From NCBI GenBank assembly GCA_913031515.1, contig CAJWET010000074.1, forward strand, positions 1 to 7,440: a stretch of DNA of 7,440 nucleotides. The letters are read 5' to 3'. Shown piece after piece: positions 5,504-7,440 of this stretch. Made by a program: the position numbers and the translations under genes. The notes beneath the pieces are model-generated. The model was given only the letters and a program-made list of their open reading frames with translations, did no database searches and was not told the origin of the DNA. The stretch is from an uncultured Acidimicrobiaceae bacterium (lineage in GTDB: Bacteria > Actinomycetota > Acidimicrobiia > Acidimicrobiales > UBA8592). Within the stretch, counting starts at the first letter, position 1. Every line of letters begins with the position of its first letter.

Positions 5504-7048
5504 TTCAAAAGGCGTAGTCTTGAATTGTTCCTGAAGGACGTTCTTGGTGATTTTACCGGACGGGTTTCGAGGAATCGATCCGACTATTTCTAGCTGCTCA
5601 GGTATCGCATTCTTTCTAAGTCCGGACTCTTCAAGATAAGTGCATAGTGTTTCGATATCAATGGGATTTTGTTCGTCAACGAGAGAAATAATGGCACAGG
5701 CCCGTTCACCGGTAACAGCATCAGGTAGACCAATCACTGCAACGTCGTTGACCTGAGGGTGGTTAAATAAAAGATCTTCGACTTCTTTCGCTGAAATATT
5801 TTCACCATGGCGAATTATGATATCTTTCAGCCTTCCAGAGATAACGACATACCCTTCTTCGTCGATGATTCCAAGGTCACCTGTTCGGAAATATCCGTTT
5901 TCATCGAAAGCTTCGGCGTCGAGGGAAGCGTCTAGATACCCGAGCATGAGCTGAGGTGCTTTTGCTCGGAGTTCTCCTTCTTCGCCGGGTTGGGCGATTG
6001 TTCCATCTGCCTTAACAGTAATGAGTTCCACCCCTGGCATAGCCCTTCCCTCTGATGTCGAAAGTTTTTGGTCAGGGTCTGTATCTGCTCCCATGGTAAG
6101 TATTGGTGCTTCAGTGAGTCCCCATCCGGAGACGATTCCGCTCCCGCCTAGCTCCTCTTTGACTTCAGCATGGAGGGTAGGAGGCTTAGGGGCACCACCA
6201 CCTGGAAAGTTCTTTACGTTTGGGAAGAGTTTGTTCGTTGGGTCTGACCGTTGAGCGGTGAGGTAGGCCATATGGAAAGGTGTTCCTGCGCCTGGGTGTG
6301 TGCATCCTTCTCGGGAAAGCAGCTCTGTGGTTTTCACTGGATCAAAAGCCGCATCACAAATTAGTGTCGCACCAGTCTGTAAAGCAGTGAACAGCCACGT
6401 TAAGCCTCCAATATGTGGGAACGGGAATACAAGCGCTGGGCGGTCACCGAATTGTACGTCCAGCCGCTCCCCCATGCTTTTCCCTATCGCTGCGATAGAT
6501 GCGTCAGTGTGTTTTGCTCCCTTAGGGTCCGAGGTGGTTCCTGATGTATAGCACAACCACCGCAGTGCGCTTTCTTCTTTAAGAAAGTACGCGGGAAGAG
6601 TTGTTGGGTCCGCTGAGGGGAAATCATCTGGTTCCACAGCAAGAGCTGTTAACTCATCCACTGACGAGGCAATGCTCGCTCCCATCTCCCCAAAATTAAA
6701 CCCGCGGTACTGCTTCGGGGTTATCAAGAACGATGCTTGTGCTTGTCTGACACAAAAACCGACTTCGCGTTCTCGGTAGATTGCAATTATGGGATTTTGT
6801 GTAGCTCCCAAACGGCTAAGTGCAGCTGACAGAACGATTGTTTCGATCCAAGTTGGAAGTTCCCAAGTTACAACGTCTCCTTCGCATACTCCCAGCTCAT
6901 AGAAGCCAGCGGCCATTCTCTCTGATGCGAGCTTGTATTCTAGAAACGTGAGTCGGCGTCCTTGTTCATCAACAAGCATTTCCAAGTCAGGTGTAAGTTC
7001 TGAACGTTTTTGGATCAAGTCCCAAAGGTCACTTGTTTCTATTCCCAC
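5498..7048 (-). CDS. AMP-dependent acyl-CoA synthetase (ANL superfamily)
   Basis: A complete 516-residue adenylate-forming enzyme that activates a carboxylic acid to acyl-AMP and then to acyl-CoA. Motifs appear in order: the P-loop YTSGTTSDPKGAKHT (167-181), the A5 motif GWGLTEAP (308-315), YFRTGDLG (386-393) with the ATP-ribose Asp391, the hinge GRLKDIIIRHGENISAKEVE (405-424), and NPSGKITK (495-502) with the catalytic Lys499. Every catalytic residue I looked for is present, and the length is normal. The sequence resembles FadD and cyclohexanecarboxylate/acyl-CoA ligases; the acyl group is not predictable. Context with F420 and Cys-less thiolase genes suggests lipid, steroid or isoprenoid acids. 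The start is GTG at 7048-7046, with AGGGGGA just upstream. A small uncharacterised gene lies 43 bases upstream on the same strand, so the two are probably cotranscribed. Confidence 0.93.
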   Translation of the reverse strand: MGIETSDLWDLIQKRSELTPDLEMLVDEQGRRLTFLEYKLASERMAAGFYELGVCEGDVVTWELPTWIETIVLSAALSRLGATQNPIIAIYREREVGFCVRQAQASFLITPKQYRGFNFGEMGASIASSVDELTALAVEPDDFPSADPTTLPAYFLKEESALRWLCYTSGTTSDPKGAKHTDASIAAIGKSMGERLDVQFGDRPALVFPFPHIGGLTWLFTALQTGATLICDAAFDPVKTTELLSREGCTHPGAGTPFHMAYLTAQRSDPTNKLFPNVKNFPGGGAPKPPTLHAEVKEELGGSGIVSGWGLTEAPILTMGADTDPDQKLSTSEGRAMPGVELITVKADGTIAQPGEEGELRAKAPQLMLGYLDASLDAEAFDENGYFRTGDLGIIDEEGYVVISGRLKDIIIRHGENISAKEVEDLLFNHPQVNDVAVIGLPDAVTGERACAIISLVDEQNPIDIETLCTYLEESGLRKNAIPEQLEIVGSIPRNPSGKITKNVLQEQFKTTPFER

Positions 7049-7051
7049 TCT

Positions 7052-7058
7052 TCCCCCT
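7052..7058 (-). promoter_or_regulatory. Ribosome site for the GTG-initiated acyl-CoA ligase
   Basis: AGGGGGA on the minus strand lies just upstream of the GTG at 7048. It supports that start, since no in-frame ATG lies nearby. Confidence 0.6.
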
Positions 7059-7091
7059 GTTGTTTAGGAGTCTATGTTCATGCACGTTTTT

Positions 7092-7394
7092 TTAATCAAC
7101 TTCAATATGCGCCTTTAAATGTGTTCCAGGGTCGCTGACCCATCCTTTTCCCATCGCATATTGAACCATCCCTGAGAAACGTTCTCCCCAGTCGCTTGAG
7201 ACGTTAGTAACATTTTGTGAAATCCATTCAATACTTATCCATACATGTGCGTCGCCTGCCGCTTCGCTTCCGTTGCCGATAACGGAAGCGACATAATCCT
7301 CGTCGTTTATCGGACTTTGGATATGGAATTCAGTAAGAACATTAGGTTCTTCAAGTAAAGCCGTCTTTTTCTCTGAGTCAATCGAGATGAACAT
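7092..7394 (-). CDS. Small uncharacterised protein, 100 aa
   Basis: I do not recognise a named family. The product is acidic and soluble-looking, with no signal peptide, membrane segment or cysteine. Its middle, HVWISIEWISQNVTNVSSDW (50-69), has the alternating pattern of beta strands, followed by GERFSGMVQYAMGKGW (70-85), a likely helix, and a final strand LKAHIEVD (93-100). Sense coding is supported by the coherent amino-acid pattern, by lying 43 bases upstream of the ligase on the same strand, and by a -10-like element placed for leaderless expression. The ATG at 7394 has no Shine-Dalgarno. A perfect 11-bp hairpin falls inside the gene. It could be a small partner or regulator of the ligase, but nothing in the sequence shows that. 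Confidence 0.7.
   Translation of the reverse strand: MFISIDSEKKTALLEEPNVLTEFHIQSPINDEDYVASVIGNGSEAAGDAHVWISIEWISQNVTNVSSDWGERFSGMVQYAMGKGWVSDPGTHLKAHIEVD
7264..7291. repeat. Perfect 11-bp inverted repeat inside the small gene
   Basis: TCGCTTCCGTT (7264-7274) and AACGGAAGCGA (7281-7291) are exact reverse complements around a 6-base loop. The stem is rich in GC pairs and would be stable in RNA of either strand. No U-tract follows, so it is not a plain intrinsic terminator. It lies within codons for the ASVIGNGSEA part of the 100-residue protein. Confidence 0.6.
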
Positions 7395-7400
7395 GGGAAG

Positions 7401-7406
7401 ATTCTA
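7401..7406 (-). promoter_or_regulatory. -10 element (TAGAAT) for a leaderless transcript of the small gene
   Basis: On the minus strand TAGAAT ends six bases before the ATG at 7394. That is the spacing expected when transcription starts on the A of the start codon, common in actinobacteria. No ribosome site is present, which agrees. A -35 match 17 bases further up is poor (TGCGCA). Confidence 0.42.
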
Positions 7407-7440
7407 CTCGGAACGGGACGCCGTGCGCATAGGTCTCGGG

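Noticed and set aside
7087..7093. Run of seven T as an intrinsic terminator
   Set aside because: No gene on the plus strand leads into it, no GC-rich stem precedes it, and on the minus strand it reads as A.
1..7440. tRNA, rRNA, CRISPR array, transposon or attachment site
   Set aside because: I found no direct repeat series, transposase-like product or tRNA-like cloverleaf; nearly all bases are explained by coding genes.

Overview
The window looks like chromosomal DNA of an actinobacterium. The evidence is a pair of lipid-transfer/thiolase-like proteins with DUF35 partners, an F420-type luciferase-like oxidoreductase, a Zn-dependent alcohol dehydrogenase of the actinobacterial type, an acyl-CoA ligase, and a DUF983 zinc-ribbon membrane protein. 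Base composition is only moderately GC (about half by eye), lower than in most cultivated actinobacteria. An uncultured, perhaps marine, Acidimicrobiia-like lineage is my best guess; this is inference and low-GC relatives or SAR202-type Chloroflexota cannot be excluded.

Layout. Bases 1-3858 hold a tight five-gene minus-strand operon. In transcription order it is an alcohol dehydrogenase (3858-2776), a short DUF35/OB-fold protein (2743-2288, GTG start), a second DUF35/OB-fold protein (2295-1741), a thiolase-like protein (1748-729), and a second thiolase-like protein (729 to beyond base 1, cut by the window edge). The last three junctions overlap by 8, 8 and 1 bases. A 126-base divergent intergenic region (3859-3984) separates this operon from two plus-strand genes: a DUF983 membrane protein broken by a frameshift (3985-4426) and an F420-dependent LLM-class oxidoreductase (4483-5496). 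The oxidoreductase converges, with one base between stop codons, on a minus-strand pair: a 100-residue protein of unknown function (7394-7092) followed by an AMP-dependent acyl-CoA ligase (7048-5498). No stretch longer than 300 bases lacks a gene, and I see no RNA gene, mobile element or CRISPR array.

How the genes may work together. The DUF35-ltp4-like-ltp3-like order resembles, from memory, M. tuberculosis Rv3521-Rv3522(ltp4)-Rv3523(ltp3), in the cholesterol catabolism region. Neither thiolase-like protein has the nucleophilic cysteine of a true thiolase (Glu80 in one, Ser90 in the other). Neither DUF35 protein keeps the cysteines of the usual zinc ribbon. The related Ltp2-ChsH2 pair is a retro-aldolase in steroid side-chain breakdown, so this operon may encode a multi-subunit acyl-CoA aldolase or lyase fed by the dehydrogenase. 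The acyl-CoA ligase could supply CoA thioesters and the F420 enzyme could act on the same lipid or isoprenoid pool. The substrate cannot be read from the sequence.
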